From the NCBI RefSeq assembly GCF_029338575.1, contig NZ_CP119992.1, positions 1,550,001 through 1,614,000 on the forward strand: DNA of 64,000 nucleotides. The letters run 5' to 3'. Origin of the DNA: Halomarina halobia (GTDB lineage Archaea > Halobacteriota > Halobacteria > Halobacteriales > Haloarculaceae). The notes under the pieces were generated by a model, which was not told the origin of the DNA, ran no database searches, and saw only the letters and a list, made by a program, of their open reading frames with translations. Position 1 is the stretch's first letter, and every line of letters begins with the position of its first letter. Shown here one piece after another: positions 42,162-50,657 of the stretch. A program made the translations under genes and the position numbers.

Positions 42162-43364
42162 CTATTCCCGGTGACGGGCCGCGACGCCGGACTCGATCAG
42201 GTCCCCGATCGTCGCCGGGTCGTAGCCGAGTTCCTCGAGGACCTCGGCCGTGTGTTCCCCGAGCAGCGGCGGGTGTCGCCGGATCGTCGGCTCGATCCGG
42301 TCGTACTTCACCGGGAAGCCGAGCGTCTCGACCGCCCCGGCCGTCGGGTGCTCGACGGTGCGCTTGAGGTCGCGCGCCCGCACCTGGGGGTGGTCCCAGA
42401 CCGAGCGCGTGTCGTTGATGGGGGCGGCCGGAACGCCCGCCTCGCGCAGCGCGGCGACGAGGTCCTCGACGGACCACGCCGCCAGCCGCGGGGCGAGTTC
42501 GGCCGCCAGCCGCTCGCGGTTGCGCACGCGCTCGTTCACGTCGGCGAAGCGTTCGTCCGCCGCGAGGTCGGGGTCGTCGAGGACCTCGCAGAGGCGCAGC
42601 CAGTGGCGGTCCGTGACCACCGAGAGCTGCACCTCGCCGTCGCCGACGGCGTAGACCCCCTCCGGCGCGAAGTAGTTGTGCCGCCGGCCGAACGGCGGGT
42701 AGGGCTCCCCGGTGACGAGGCTGTAGGTGGCCCGCGTAGTGAGGCCGGTAACGCCCGCGTCGAGCAGCGAGACGTCCACGTGGTCGCCCACGCCGGTCCG
42801 ATCGCGGTCGTAGAGCGCCGCGAGGACGCCCTGGACGGCATAGAGCGCGGCGAACACGTCGTTCATCGGCACGCCGGAGCGCATCGGCGGGCCGTCCGCG
42901 TCACGGGTCATCGACATGGCCCCCGTGAGCGCCTGCACCGTCGTGTCGATGCCCGGGTCGTCGCGGTAGGGTCCCGTCTCGCCGTAGGCCGAGATCGAGC
43001 AGTAGACGATCCGCTCGTTGCGCTCGCGGACCGCCCCGTGGTCGATGCCGTAGCGGCGGGTGAACGACGGCGGGAAGTTCTCGAGCACGACGTCGGCGCG
43101 CTCGACGAGGTCGAAGAACGCCTCGCGGCCCGCGTCGCTCGTCACGTCGAGCGCGAGGCTGCGCTTGTTCCGATTGGCGGTGAGGTAGTAGAAGCTCTCC
43201 CCGCCGACGCGGGGATCGAGTCGCCGCGCTAACTCGCCCCCGTCGGGACGTTCGAGCTTCACCACGTCCGCGCCGAGGTCGCCGAGCAACTGCCCGGCGT
43301 AGGGCCCGGCGACCATCGTGGACAGTTCGACGACGCGCACGCCGTCGAGAGGCCGGTCAGCCAT
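42162..43364 (-). CDS. CaiB/BaiF family CoA transferase
   Basis: The 400-residue product is a class III CoA transferase. It has DGVRVVELSTMVAGPYAGQL, DVVKLERPDGGELAR, the catalytic aspartate in YRDDPGIDTTVQALTGAMS near residue 165, and the GVGDHVDVSLLD segment. It moves CoA between carboxylates such as succinate, carnitine or mesaconate; the pair is not predictable here. Convergent with spt5 (18-nt gap) and divergent from the PHP gene. Confidence 0.87.
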   Translation of the reverse strand: MADRPLDGVRVVELSTMVAGPYAGQLLGDLGADVVKLERPDGGELARRLDPRVGGESFYYLTANRNKRSLALDVTSDAGREAFFDLVERADVVLENFPPSFTRRYGIDHGAVRERNERIVYCSISAYGETGPYRDDPGIDTTVQALTGAMSMTRDADGPPMRSGVPMNDVFAALYAVQGVLAALYDRDRTGVGDHVDVSLLDAGVTGLTTRATYSLVTGEPYPPFGRRHNYFAPEGVYAVGDGEVQLSVVTDRHWLRLCEVLDDPDLAADERFADVNERVRNRERLAAELAPRLAAWSVEDLVAALREAGVPAAPINDTRSVWDHPQVRARDLKRTVEHPTAGAVETLGFPVKYDRIEPTIRRHPPLLGEHTAEVLEELGYDPATIGDLIESGVAARHRE

Positions 43365-43470
43365 GGCGACGACTCGCCGGGAACCCCAATGAAGCTGTGG
43401 GCCTCGTGCGCACGGCCCTGCGGGTGCGAAAAGCGCAATCACTAACCTCCGTCCGGGGGAAGCGCCGCGA

Positions 43471-44223
43471 GTGAGCGACGAGTTCCGCGTGGACATGCAC
43501 GTGAAGATCCTCGACGCGCGCGTCGTCGAGCGGGCGAAGGCCCGCGGCCTCGACGCCGTCGTCTACGCGCCGCACTTCACGCGGTTGCCGAGCATCGAGG
43601 CCAAGGCGCGCGCGTTCTCCGACGACGACCTGCTCGTGATCCCCGCCCGCGAGATCTTCACCGGGTCGTGGCGCGATCGCAAGCACGTCCTCGCGGTGGG
43701 GCTCTCGAAGCCGATCCCCGACTTCGTCACCCTCGACGGCGCGATGCGGGAGATCGACCGCCAGGGCGCGGCGGCGCTCGCGCCCCACCCCGAGTTCCTT
43801 AACGTGAGCCTGAGTCGGGCGGACATCGAGCGCTACGACGTTCGGGCCGTCGAGGTGTACAACCCGAAGCACTGGGAGGTCCACAACGAACGGGCCCGCG
43901 AGATCGCCCGGCTCACGGGACTGCCGGGGTTCGGTTCCTCGTACGCCCACCTCCGCGGGAGCGTCGGCGAGGCGTGGACGACGTTCGAGGAACCGATCGA
44001 GGGCGCGGCCGACCTCGCCGCGAGGTTGCGGTCGGGCGCGTCGATGCGGGTGTTCCGCCGCGACGGGGTCGAACACAACGTCCGCCGCGCGCTCGAGTTC
44101 GCCCACCTCGGCTACGAGAACACGTGGGGGAAGGTAGATCGGGTCCTCCTCTCGGCGACCGAGCCGACCCATCCGGGGCACGTCGCCTACGAGGGGCGAT
44201 TCGACGACGTTCGGGTGTACTGA
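43471..44223 (+). CDS. PHP-domain protein with degenerate metal motif
   Basis: The 250-residue product follows the PHP order: VDMHVKILDARVVERAKARG, VVYAPHFTRLPSIEAKARAF, VIPAREIFT, AALAPHPEFLNV and VEVYNPKHWEVHNERAREIA. The first PHP metal motif, normally H-x-H, reads H-V-K here, so the second histidine is missing; later histidines remain. It may be a phosphoesterase with altered metal binding or a non-catalytic member. GTG start at 43471, TCACTAACC about 28 bp upstream. Confidence 0.75.
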   Translation: MSDEFRVDMHVKILDARVVERAKARGLDAVVYAPHFTRLPSIEAKARAFSDDDLLVIPAREIFTGSWRDRKHVLAVGLSKPIPDFVTLDGAMREIDRQGAAALAPHPEFLNVSLSRADIERYDVRAVEVYNPKHWEVHNERAREIARLTGLPGFGSSYAHLRGSVGEAWTTFEEPIEGAADLAARLRSGASMRVFRRDGVEHNVRRALEFAHLGYENTWGKVDRVLLSATEPTHPGHVAYEGRFDDVRVY

Positions 44224-44254
44224 CGCCGGGGGTCGGGGCGACGGAGCGACGGGG

Positions 44255-44746
44255 TTACGCGGCGACTCCCGCCGGAAGCGCCCGGAACGCGCTCGCGACG
44301 ACGCCCGGCGCGACGCGGACGAGCGCGTAGGCGGCGGCGAGTTCCGCGGCGGTGACGGCGAGCGTGACGACGTTGGCGTAGCGGCTGCTCGTGGCGACTC
44401 CCGTCGGGAGGCCGTACTCCCTCGGCAGCGGGTAGAACAGCGCGATGCCGCGCTTGCTGCCGACGATGTCGAGGACGTAGTGGGTGAACACCCCCACCCA
44501 GACGAAGTGGAGGTTGTCGAAGACGACGGGGAAGGCGACGAACAGTCCGAGGACGGGCAGGTTGTGCAGCGTCTTTCTGTGCGCGCCGAACGCGGTGTCC
44601 ACGTCAGGGAAGAGCGCACCGAGGACCACGGGCACCGTCACCGCCACGACGGCGTAGACGGTGCCCGCGTCACCGCTCGGTTCGAGGACGAACGCCAGGC
44701 CGATCCCAAGCAGGAGGCCGTTGACGACGTGACCTTCTTTGTTCAC
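44255..44746 (-). CDS. Membrane-bound metal-dependent hydrolase (YdjM/DUF457 type)
   Basis: The 163-residue product has four membrane helices and the family's metal-binding histidines and aspartates: KEGHVVNGLLLGIGL, GALFPDVDTAFGAHRKTLHN and VFTHYVLDIVGSKRGIALFY. The start is a GTG supported by GCCTTAGCG about 26 bp upstream; this promoter overlaps the cinA-like stop codon. Substrate unknown. Confidence 0.8.
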   Translation of the reverse strand: MNKEGHVVNGLLLGIGLAFVLEPSGDAGTVYAVVAVTVPVVLGALFPDVDTAFGAHRKTLHNLPVLGLFVAFPVVFDNLHFVWVGVFTHYVLDIVGSKRGIALFYPLPREYGLPTGVATSSRYANVVTLAVTAAELAAAYALVRVAPGVVASAFRALPAGVAA

Positions 44747-44768
44747 GGGCGACTCTCGGGAGCGTCCG

Positions 44769-45287
44769 CTAAGGCTCTTGCACTTCTCGCTCGAGGCGCG
44801 CGAGTAGGTCCGACAGCGCGCGCTCGGCGAACCGCCGCTTGAGTTCGGTCCGCGATCCCTCGAAGCCGTACCGCTCGACGGTCGTCCGCGACGCGCCGGT
44901 ACCCCAGGGCGCGGCGTTCGCGACGCCGACGTAGACCGTCCCGACGGGTTTCTCGTCGCTCCCGCCGGCCGGACCGGCGATGCCCGTCGTCGCCAGCCCC
45001 CACGTCGTGTCGGCGGTGTCGCAGACGCCGCGGGCCATCTGTCCGGCGACCGCCTCGCTCACCGCGCCGTGCGCGTCGAGCGCCTCGCGGGAGACGGCCA
45101 GCAGGTCCCGCTTCGCGTCGTAGGAGTAGGTGACGACCGACCGGTCGAAGTAGTCACTGGAGCCCGGCACGTCGGTGAGGAGCGATCCGACGAGGCCGCC
45201 GGTGCACGACTCGGCGACGGCGAGGGTGGCGTCCGCCGCGCACAGCGCCTCGCCGACCCGCTCCGCGATCGGGGTGTCGTCGGCCAT
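44769..45287 (-). CDS. CinA-family nicotinamide-nucleotide amidohydrolase (PncC)
   Basis: The 172-residue product is a stand-alone CinA C-terminal domain. The active-site segment is LAVAESCTGGLVGSLLTDVP near residue 25, followed by SYDAKRDLLAV and GLATTGIAGPAGGSDEKPVG. PncC enzymes convert nicotinamide mononucleotide to nicotinate mononucleotide and ammonia. GCTACTTGCC about 30 bp upstream fits the promoter. The stop codon lies 22 nt from the GTG of the downstream gene. Confidence 0.87.
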   Translation of the reverse strand: MADDTPIAERVGEALCAADATLAVAESCTGGLVGSLLTDVPGSSDYFDRSVVTYSYDAKRDLLAVSREALDAHGAVSEAVAGQMARGVCDTADTTWGLATTGIAGPAGGSDEKPVGTVYVGVANAAPWGTGASRTTVERYGFEGSRTELKRRFAERALSDLLARLEREVQEP

Positions 45288-45720
45288 GGCGGGGGGAGGG
45301 ACCGCGGGGGCAAGTAGCCACCGGCGGGGAACCGGAGCGGCCACTGACGAGGGATCGGGCGTGGCGGGGTGCGCAGCCGACCGCGCGCGGGGATCGGGGA
45401 GCGATCGGCTATCCGGACTGACGGTCGTCGGGGGTGACGAACGACCGCGCCGCGAGGCGGCGTCCGACGGGACCTGGTCCCGTCCCGGTACTTGAACCTT
45501 CGCCGGGCGTCGAGGGGCGGCGTTCGGATACGGTGCCGATCACCACCAGTCCCGCTTACGGTTCCCACCGGGGGTGGATCATCCGTCATCCCGATGGATC
45601 GAGCGCGCCGAGGGCTTTCGATCGAGAACGTCGGTGCTTCCAGGTCCCCCTGCCTATACGAGCACTACCGCGCCGAGGGACACCAACGAGTACTCAAGTC
45701 GCCGCCGGGTAGGCCCGGCA
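45288..45720. other. Gene-free region with a palindrome-plus-TATA promoter (possible diverged module copy T4)
   Basis: A perfect 17-bp palindrome ACGGGACC-T-GGTCCCGT (45467-45483) sits 4-6 bp before a TATA-like GGTACTTGAACC (45488-45499). The CTGGTCCCG then TATA then CGCCGGGCG order resembles the end of the T1-T3 modules. The nearest gene starts are 200 bp away in both directions, and the ArsA gene has its own TACTCAAG box at about 45692. I see no coding frame of halophile type here. Confidence 0.4.
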
Positions 45721-46791
45721 ATGAGCGCGAATCCGGACGCGGACGCGGTCGAGCGCGGGAGCGCCGACGAGTTCGAGGTCGAGGTCGAGGCCGTCGAGTC
45801 CATAGACGACGATGACTTCGCGCCGGAGGGCGTCGACGCCCCGCGGTACGTCCTCTACGGCGGGAAGGGCGGAGTGGGCAAGACGACGATGGCGGCGGCG
45901 ACGGCGCTCGCGAGCGCGAGCGACGGGACGCCCACGCTCGTCGTCTCGACGGATCCGGCGCACTCGCTGTCGGACGTGCTGGAGACGGCCATCCCGAGCG
46001 AACCGGGACGGATCCGCGACGACGTGCCCCTCTACGCGGTCGAGATCGACCCCGAAGCGGCGGAGGGGACGCCGTTCGAACAGGGGTTCGGCGGCATGGA
46101 CGAACTGTTCGGTGGGAGCGAGGCGAACCCGATGGGCGGCGCGATGCCCGGGGCCGACGAGACGGCGGCCCTCCAGTTGTTGCTCCAGTACCTCGACGAC
46201 GAGCGCTTCGAGCGCGTCGTCGTGGACACCGCGCCGACGGGACACACGCTCCGCCTGCTCTCGCTGCCCGAGGCCCTCGACTCGATGGTCGGGCGGATCC
46301 TCGCCTTCCGCGAGCAGATGAGCGGGATGCTCGGGGAGATGCCCGGTCCGTTCGGCGACCCGGACGCGGGCGAGGGACTCGACCGACTGCGCGACCTCTC
46401 CGATCGCATCCAGCGCCTCCGCGCGGCGCTCTCTGACCCCGCGCGGACCGACTTCCGGGTCGTGATGGTCCCCGAGCGGTTGAGCGTCGTCGAGTCCGAG
46501 CGCCTGCTCCGCGAACTGGACGACTTCGGCGTGCCCGCGCGGACGGTCGTCGTCAACCGCGTCACCGAGGACCTGGCGAACGTGGTCGACGCGGACGCGG
46601 ACGTAGACTGGTTCGTCAAGCCCGACACGGAGGGCTGTGAGTTCTGCAAGCGCCGGTGGCAGAGCCAGCAGAAGGCGCTCCACCGGGCACAGGAGGTGTT
46701 CCGCTCGCGGGAGATCAAGCGCGTCCCGATGTTCGCCGACGAGGTGAGCGGCGAGGCGATGCTGCGCGTCGTCGCGGCCTGCCTCGACTGA
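45721..46791 (+). CDS. ArsA/Get3 family ATPase
   Basis: The 356-residue product has an acidic 40-residue N-terminal extension and then a deviant Walker A (YGGKGGVGKTTMAAATALA), STDPAHSLSDVLE, VVDTAPTGHTLRLLSLPEAL and a C-terminal CEFC pair in the segment TEGCEFCKRRWQSQQ. The C-x2-C is the zinc-binding dimer site of Get3/TRC40, so tail-anchored protein targeting is more likely than arsenite export, and no arsenic genes are near. TACTCAAG about 25 bp upstream supports the ATG at 45721. Confidence 0.86.
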   Translation: MSANPDADAVERGSADEFEVEVEAVESIDDDDFAPEGVDAPRYVLYGGKGGVGKTTMAAATALASASDGTPTLVVSTDPAHSLSDVLETAIPSEPGRIRDDVPLYAVEIDPEAAEGTPFEQGFGGMDELFGGSEANPMGGAMPGADETAALQLLLQYLDDERFERVVVDTAPTGHTLRLLSLPEALDSMVGRILAFREQMSGMLGEMPGPFGDPDAGEGLDRLRDLSDRIQRLRAALSDPARTDFRVVMVPERLSVVESERLLRELDDFGVPARTVVVNRVTEDLANVVDADADVDWFVKPDTEGCEFCKRRWQSQQKALHRAQEVFRSREIKRVPMFADEVSGEAMLRVVAACLD

Positions 46792-46861
46792 GGACGGCGC
46801 GACCGTCGGTCCGCCGCGCCGATCCGTCGATCCGTCGGACCGTTCGGACCGTCGTCCCGCC

Positions 46862-48163
46862 TCAGTCCGTCGCGGCGTCGGGCGGGTCGAGCAGCACGAC
46901 CCGGAGGTCGTTCACGTTCGTCGCGCTCTCGACGCGCAGCGGCGCGTCGCGGGCGGCGAGAAAGGGGTAGGCGTCGTTGACCGCGAGGGCGTCGCGGGCG
47001 GCCTCCGCGTCCTCGGGAGCGACCGTCCCGGCGTCGACGAGCGCCCCCGCCACGTCGGTCCCGCCGTCCCGCCCGTCCGTGTCCACGCTGGCGAGCGTCG
47101 CGCCCTCGGGGAGTTCGAGCGCCGCCGCGAGCGCGAACTCGAGGTTCGGCCCGCCGGTGCCGTCGCCGCGAACGGTGACGGTGCACTCGCCCGCGGAGAG
47201 GAGCGCCGCGGGCGGGTCGGCCGGTTCGCCGGCGGCGAGACACTCCTCCGCGACGGCGACGTGCGCGAGGGCGATCTCGCGCGCCTCGCCGCGCATCCCC
47301 GACGCGAGCACGAGCGGGTCGTAGCCCGCATCGCGGGCGACCCGGGCGGCCGCGTCGAGCGCGGTGCGCGCCGTCACGAGCATGTGGGTGTGCACGTGCG
47401 AGGCGTCGATCGCCCCGCTACGTCCCTCGCGCAGCGCAGCGCGGACCGACTCCGGCACCGTCACGTCGTAGCGGTCGAGGACCGTCTCGGCGTCGAGGGC
47501 CGGCAGGTCGGGACTGAACGGCCCGCTCGCGATCACGGCGGGGTCGTCGCCGACCACGTCGCTCACGAGCAGCGCGACGACGGTCGCCGGGGCCGTCGCG
47601 GCGGCGAGGCCGCCGCCCTTGACCCGCGAGAGGCGCTTTCGCACGGCGTTGATCGCCTCGATGGGCGCGCCGCTCTCGACCAGCGCGCGCGTCGTCGCCC
47701 GCGCGTCGTCGAGCGGGACGGTCGGCGCGACGAGCAGCGCGCTCCCGCCGCCGGTGACGGGCGCGAGCACGAGCGTCCGGCCGTCGGCCGATTCGAGCAG
47801 GTCGACGACGCGCTCGGTGGCCGCGACGCCGCGCTCGCTCGGGATCGGATGGTCGCCGACCGCGACCTCGACGCGGTCGGGCCGCGCGTCACCGCCGCCG
47901 GCCTCGTCGGCGACGACCACCCCCGCGTCGATCCGATCGCCGAGGACGGCTTCGAGGCCGCGGGCGACCGCGACGGCGGCCTTGCCGCCGCCCGCGACGA
48001 GGACCCGGTCGTAGTCCGCGAGGTCGAACGCGGCGTCGCCGACGTGGAGCACGTCGCCGTCGAGCGCGACCTGCTCGCGCACGGCGCGCTCGGGATCGGC
48101 GGCGACGACGCCCGCCTCGACGCACTCGCGGGCGACAGTTCGCGGAGAACGTGTGTCAGTCAT
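46862..48163 (-). CDS. Glycerate 2-kinase (MOFRL family)
   Basis: The 433-residue product matches the class II glycerate kinase: RVLVAGGGKAAVAVARGLEA, APVTGGGSALLVAPT, INAVRKRLSRVKGGGLA, LVSDVVGDDPAVIASGP, and the C-terminal MOFRL domain with GPNLEFALAAALEL and SVDTDGRDGGTDVAG. It phosphorylates glycerate to 2-phosphoglycerate. It starts 4 nt after the SDR stop and is co-transcribed with it. Confidence 0.88.
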   Translation of the reverse strand: MTDTRSPRTVARECVEAGVVAADPERAVREQVALDGDVLHVGDAAFDLADYDRVLVAGGGKAAVAVARGLEAVLGDRIDAGVVVADEAGGGDARPDRVEVAVGDHPIPSERGVAATERVVDLLESADGRTLVLAPVTGGGSALLVAPTVPLDDARATTRALVESGAPIEAINAVRKRLSRVKGGGLAAATAPATVVALLVSDVVGDDPAVIASGPFSPDLPALDAETVLDRYDVTVPESVRAALREGRSGAIDASHVHTHMLVTARTALDAAARVARDAGYDPLVLASGMRGEAREIALAHVAVAEECLAAGEPADPPAALLSAGECTVTVRGDGTGGPNLEFALAAALELPEGATLASVDTDGRDGGTDVAGALVDAGTVAPEDAEAARDALAVNDAYPFLAARDAPLRVESATNVNDLRVVLLDPPDAATD

Positions 48164-48167
48164 GGCG

Positions 48168-48989
48168 TCAGAGCAGACGGTTGAGCAGCGAGAAGGCGGT
48201 GTCCCGCGCGCCGTCGGGCAGGTAGCGCGCCTTCAGGCTCAGCTCGGCGAACCCGCCGACCGGGTAGCGCGCCCGGGGATCGGGCGTCACGGCGGCCTCG
48301 AGGACGGTGCGCGCCACCTGATCGGGGCGGACGGCGATCGGACTCCCCCCGCCGAAGACCTCGCTGTCGTCGTAGAGGCGGTAGACCGTCTCGTAGGCGT
48401 CCGACCGGGGGAGTTCCTCCAGTTCGCCGTTGGCGCGCCGGGCGAAGCCGCTCTCGACGGGACCGGGCTCGACCAGCACCGCGCCGACGCCGTGGGGAGC
48501 CACCTCGTTGCGCAGCGCGTCGGTGAGCGCCTCCAGGGCGAACTTCGAGGCCGCGTACGCCCCCATACCGGGCGTCGAGATCCGCCCGGCGACGCTGGAG
48601 ACGTTGACGATGCGCCCCTCGCCGCGCTCGCGCATGTGGGGCAGCACCGCGCGCATCAGCCGGTGGGGGCCGTAGACGTTCACCTCGAACTGGCGGTGGA
48701 GCGCGTCGGTCGTGACGTCCTCGACGGGGCCGAACTGCCCGTAGCCCGCGTTGTTCACGAGGCAGTCGAGGCGACCCTGCTCCCCGAGAACGGCGTCGAC
48801 GACCGCGCGCACCTGCTCCTCGTCGGTGACGTCGAGTTCGGCCGTCTCGCAGCCGGATTCCGCGAGGTCGACGAGGTCGGCGGCGTCGCGGGCGGTCGCG
48901 TAGACGGTCCAGTCGTCGTCGAGGAAGGCGCGGGCGGTCGCCCGACCGATGCCGGACGAACAGCCCGTGATGAGCGCGGTCTTTGCCAT
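48168..48989 (-). CDS. SDR family oxidoreductase
   Basis: The 273-residue product has ALITGCSSGIGRATARAFLD, ELDVTDEEQVRAVV, LVNNAGYGQFGPVED, the SSVAGRIS serine and GAYAASKFALEALTDALRNE. This form with a C-terminal FSLLNRLL and the GCSSGIG start is common in retinol/3-oxoacyl-reductase-like SDRs. CTTAAGG about 27 bp upstream gives the promoter. It precedes glycerate kinase by 4 nt, but a functional link is not evident. Confidence 0.87.
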   Translation of the reverse strand: MAKTALITGCSSGIGRATARAFLDDDWTVYATARDAADLVDLAESGCETAELDVTDEEQVRAVVDAVLGEQGRLDCLVNNAGYGQFGPVEDVTTDALHRQFEVNVYGPHRLMRAVLPHMRERGEGRIVNVSSVAGRISTPGMGAYAASKFALEALTDALRNEVAPHGVGAVLVEPGPVESGFARRANGELEELPRSDAYETVYRLYDDSEVFGGGSPIAVRPDQVARTVLEAAVTPDPRARYPVGGFAELSLKARYLPDGARDTAFSLLNRLL

Positions 48990-49120
48990 GGTTTCGACAC
49001 ACTCCCCCCGGCCTTAAGAATCGCCACATCATCACGGTATCACAAATAAGAGGCACTAGGAAGATAAATTCTCAGAAACGTTCAAGTCATTATGATAGTA
49101 TATTGACCCAGAACAGATCC

Positions 49121-49891
49121 ATGAGCGATAAAACCGAGTTACAACGGCTGATACTCATCGAACGGTACAACGATCCAAACGTGACACAGGCCGAAATAGC
49201 GCGGAAACTCGGCTGTTCCAGTTCGTACGTGAGCCAAGTATTACGACAGTACGACAGCTTCGACGCGATACAAGCTCGAATCGATCAGTTAAATCACGAA
49301 CTCGGCATTGAGCCGGCTAACAGCCACAGCGGCCCACAGTACGACATCGGCACTGTCGGTTCTTCGGACATCGATGTAGATCTCGAGGAACTAGAGGACT
49401 TACCTCCCGTGGGAATACTCGTCTTCGCTGGTATCGTCGGTGGTTTTTTATCGCTCAATCAACCGCTAAATTCGATGCCACGGCTCCAGTGGGGCATCGT
49501 CGTAGTCTGTGTGGCGATCATTGTGATAGTCGGTATTCGATTTTACCAGATACAGGCATCCCAAGGCCTCAAAGAGGGAGTCTCGTGGTTGATTACTCCT
49601 TCTGAACAGAACTCGAACGACCAATCAGGAAAATCGACACAAGCGAAGACGCCGCCTGTTTCGGAAAGCCTGCGGAATGAACTCTACTTCGAACGCGCCG
49701 ATCGTCGATGCGAATGGTGCGAGGAACACATCGACTCACCTGACGTTCACCACATTGAGCCACGCCGAGAGCAAGGGCCGAACGAACCGGACAACCTCAT
49801 CGTTCTCTGCCCCAACTGTCACAGGAAAGCTGACAGTGGTTCGATCAGTCGATCCAAGCTCCGATATCGAATCGAGCAACAAACTCACTGA
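49121..49891 (+). CDS. Membrane-anchored HNH nuclease with N-terminal HTH
   Basis: The 256-residue product has an unusual domain order. Residues 7-46 are a helix-turn-helix (TQAEIARKLGCSSSYVSQVL), 95-113 and 124-142 are two membrane helices (PVGILVFAGIVGGFLSL; WGIVVVCVAIIVIVGIRF), and 197-238 is an HNH/McrA-type nuclease with C197-x2-C200, H210-H211, N225 and C230-x2-C233-H234 all intact. Base composition is near 50% GC by eye, far below the neighbours, and the upstream 100 bp is AT-rich with TATATTG. This suggests recent transfer. A defence or DNA-uptake role is possible; function unknown. Confidence 0.8.
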   Translation: MSDKTELQRLILIERYNDPNVTQAEIARKLGCSSSYVSQVLRQYDSFDAIQARIDQLNHELGIEPANSHSGPQYDIGTVGSSDIDVDLEELEDLPPVGILVFAGIVGGFLSLNQPLNSMPRLQWGIVVVCVAIIVIVGIRFYQIQASQGLKEGVSWLITPSEQNSNDQSGKSTQAKTPPVSESLRNELYFERADRRCEWCEEHIDSPDVHHIEPRREQGPNEPDNLIVLCPNCHRKADSGSISRSKLRYRIEQQTH

Positions 49892-49909
49892 CGAGCGAGC
49901 GGTTCAGAT

Positions 49910-50653
49910 CTAATCACCTAGTGAACGCTTCACCTCGTCGGCGTACTGGTCGGCCAGCCGCGTCGGTTCGGGGAGCTTGTACCCGCCCCGGCAGGCGAGG
50001 GCGACGTCCGCCGCCGTCTCGGCGCTCACGCGGTGGCCCGGCGAGACGTAAAGCGGGTTGATGCGGTAGGAGTCGAACTGCCGGGTCTGGACGGCGTAGC
50101 CGATGACGGTCCCGTTTGGCGCGTCCACCCGGCCGTTCGCCTCGACGGCGACGCGCGCCCCCTCCGCCAGTTCGTCGGTGGGCGCGACGGGCCGGCCGCA
50201 CAGCAGGCTCTTGGCCACCCCCACGGCGGGCACGTCGAGCGCGACGCCCATGTGCGTCGCCAGGCCGGCCTGCCGGAAGTGGATGCGACCGCTGCCGTCG
50301 AACAGCACCAGGTCGGGCCGGGTGTCGAGCGCCTCGAAGGCGTCGAGGATGGGGCCGCCCTCGCGGAAGGAGAGCAGGCCGGGCACGTAGGGAAACGCCG
50401 TCGGCGAGACGGAGCGGGCGCGCTCGACGACCGTGTCGCCCCGGAGGACGACGACGACGCTCACCACCCGGTCGTCGAGGAAGGCCTGATCGACGCCCGC
50501 GACGAGCGGCCCCTCCGGCCGGCCGGCGCGCGCGGGGTCGAAGTCGAAGCGGTCCTCGAAGACGGCGCTCGCGGCGATCTCGCGCTGTGTCGCCTCCATC
50601 TCCTCGCGCGAGGCGGCCGCGTCGGGTCGGAACTCGGGGCGGGCGACCTCCAT
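49910..50653 (-). CDS. nfi: Endonuclease V
   Basis: The 247-residue product cleaves DNA or RNA 3' to deaminated bases such as inosine. The family motifs are VAGVDQAFLDDRVVSVVVVL, FPYVPGLLSFREGGPILDAF and LVLFDGSGRIHFRQAGLATH, giving the acidic metal site. It starts 4 nt after the rhomboid stop and is probably read with it. The gene end is 18 nt from the convergent HNH gene. Confidence 0.9.
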   Translation of the reverse strand: MEVARPEFRPDAAASREEMEATQREIAASAVFEDRFDFDPARAGRPEGPLVAGVDQAFLDDRVVSVVVVLRGDTVVERARSVSPTAFPYVPGLLSFREGGPILDAFEALDTRPDLVLFDGSGRIHFRQAGLATHMGVALDVPAVGVAKSLLCGRPVAPTDELAEGARVAVEANGRVDAPNGTVIGYAVQTRQFDSYRINPLYVSPGHRVSAETAADVALACRGGYKLPEPTRLADQYADEVKRSLGD

Positions 50654-50657
50654 GGAG

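Noticed and set aside
45434..45815. Overlapping short frames upstream of the ArsA/Get3 gene
   Set aside because: Arg/Pro/Ser-rich composition, no start signal, and the ATPase start is well placed by its own TATA box at about 45692.
45721..46791. Arsenite efflux ATPase function for the ArsA-like gene
   Set aside because: No arsB, arsD or ArsR gene is near and the protein has a single ATPase domain with the Get3-type C-x2-C site.
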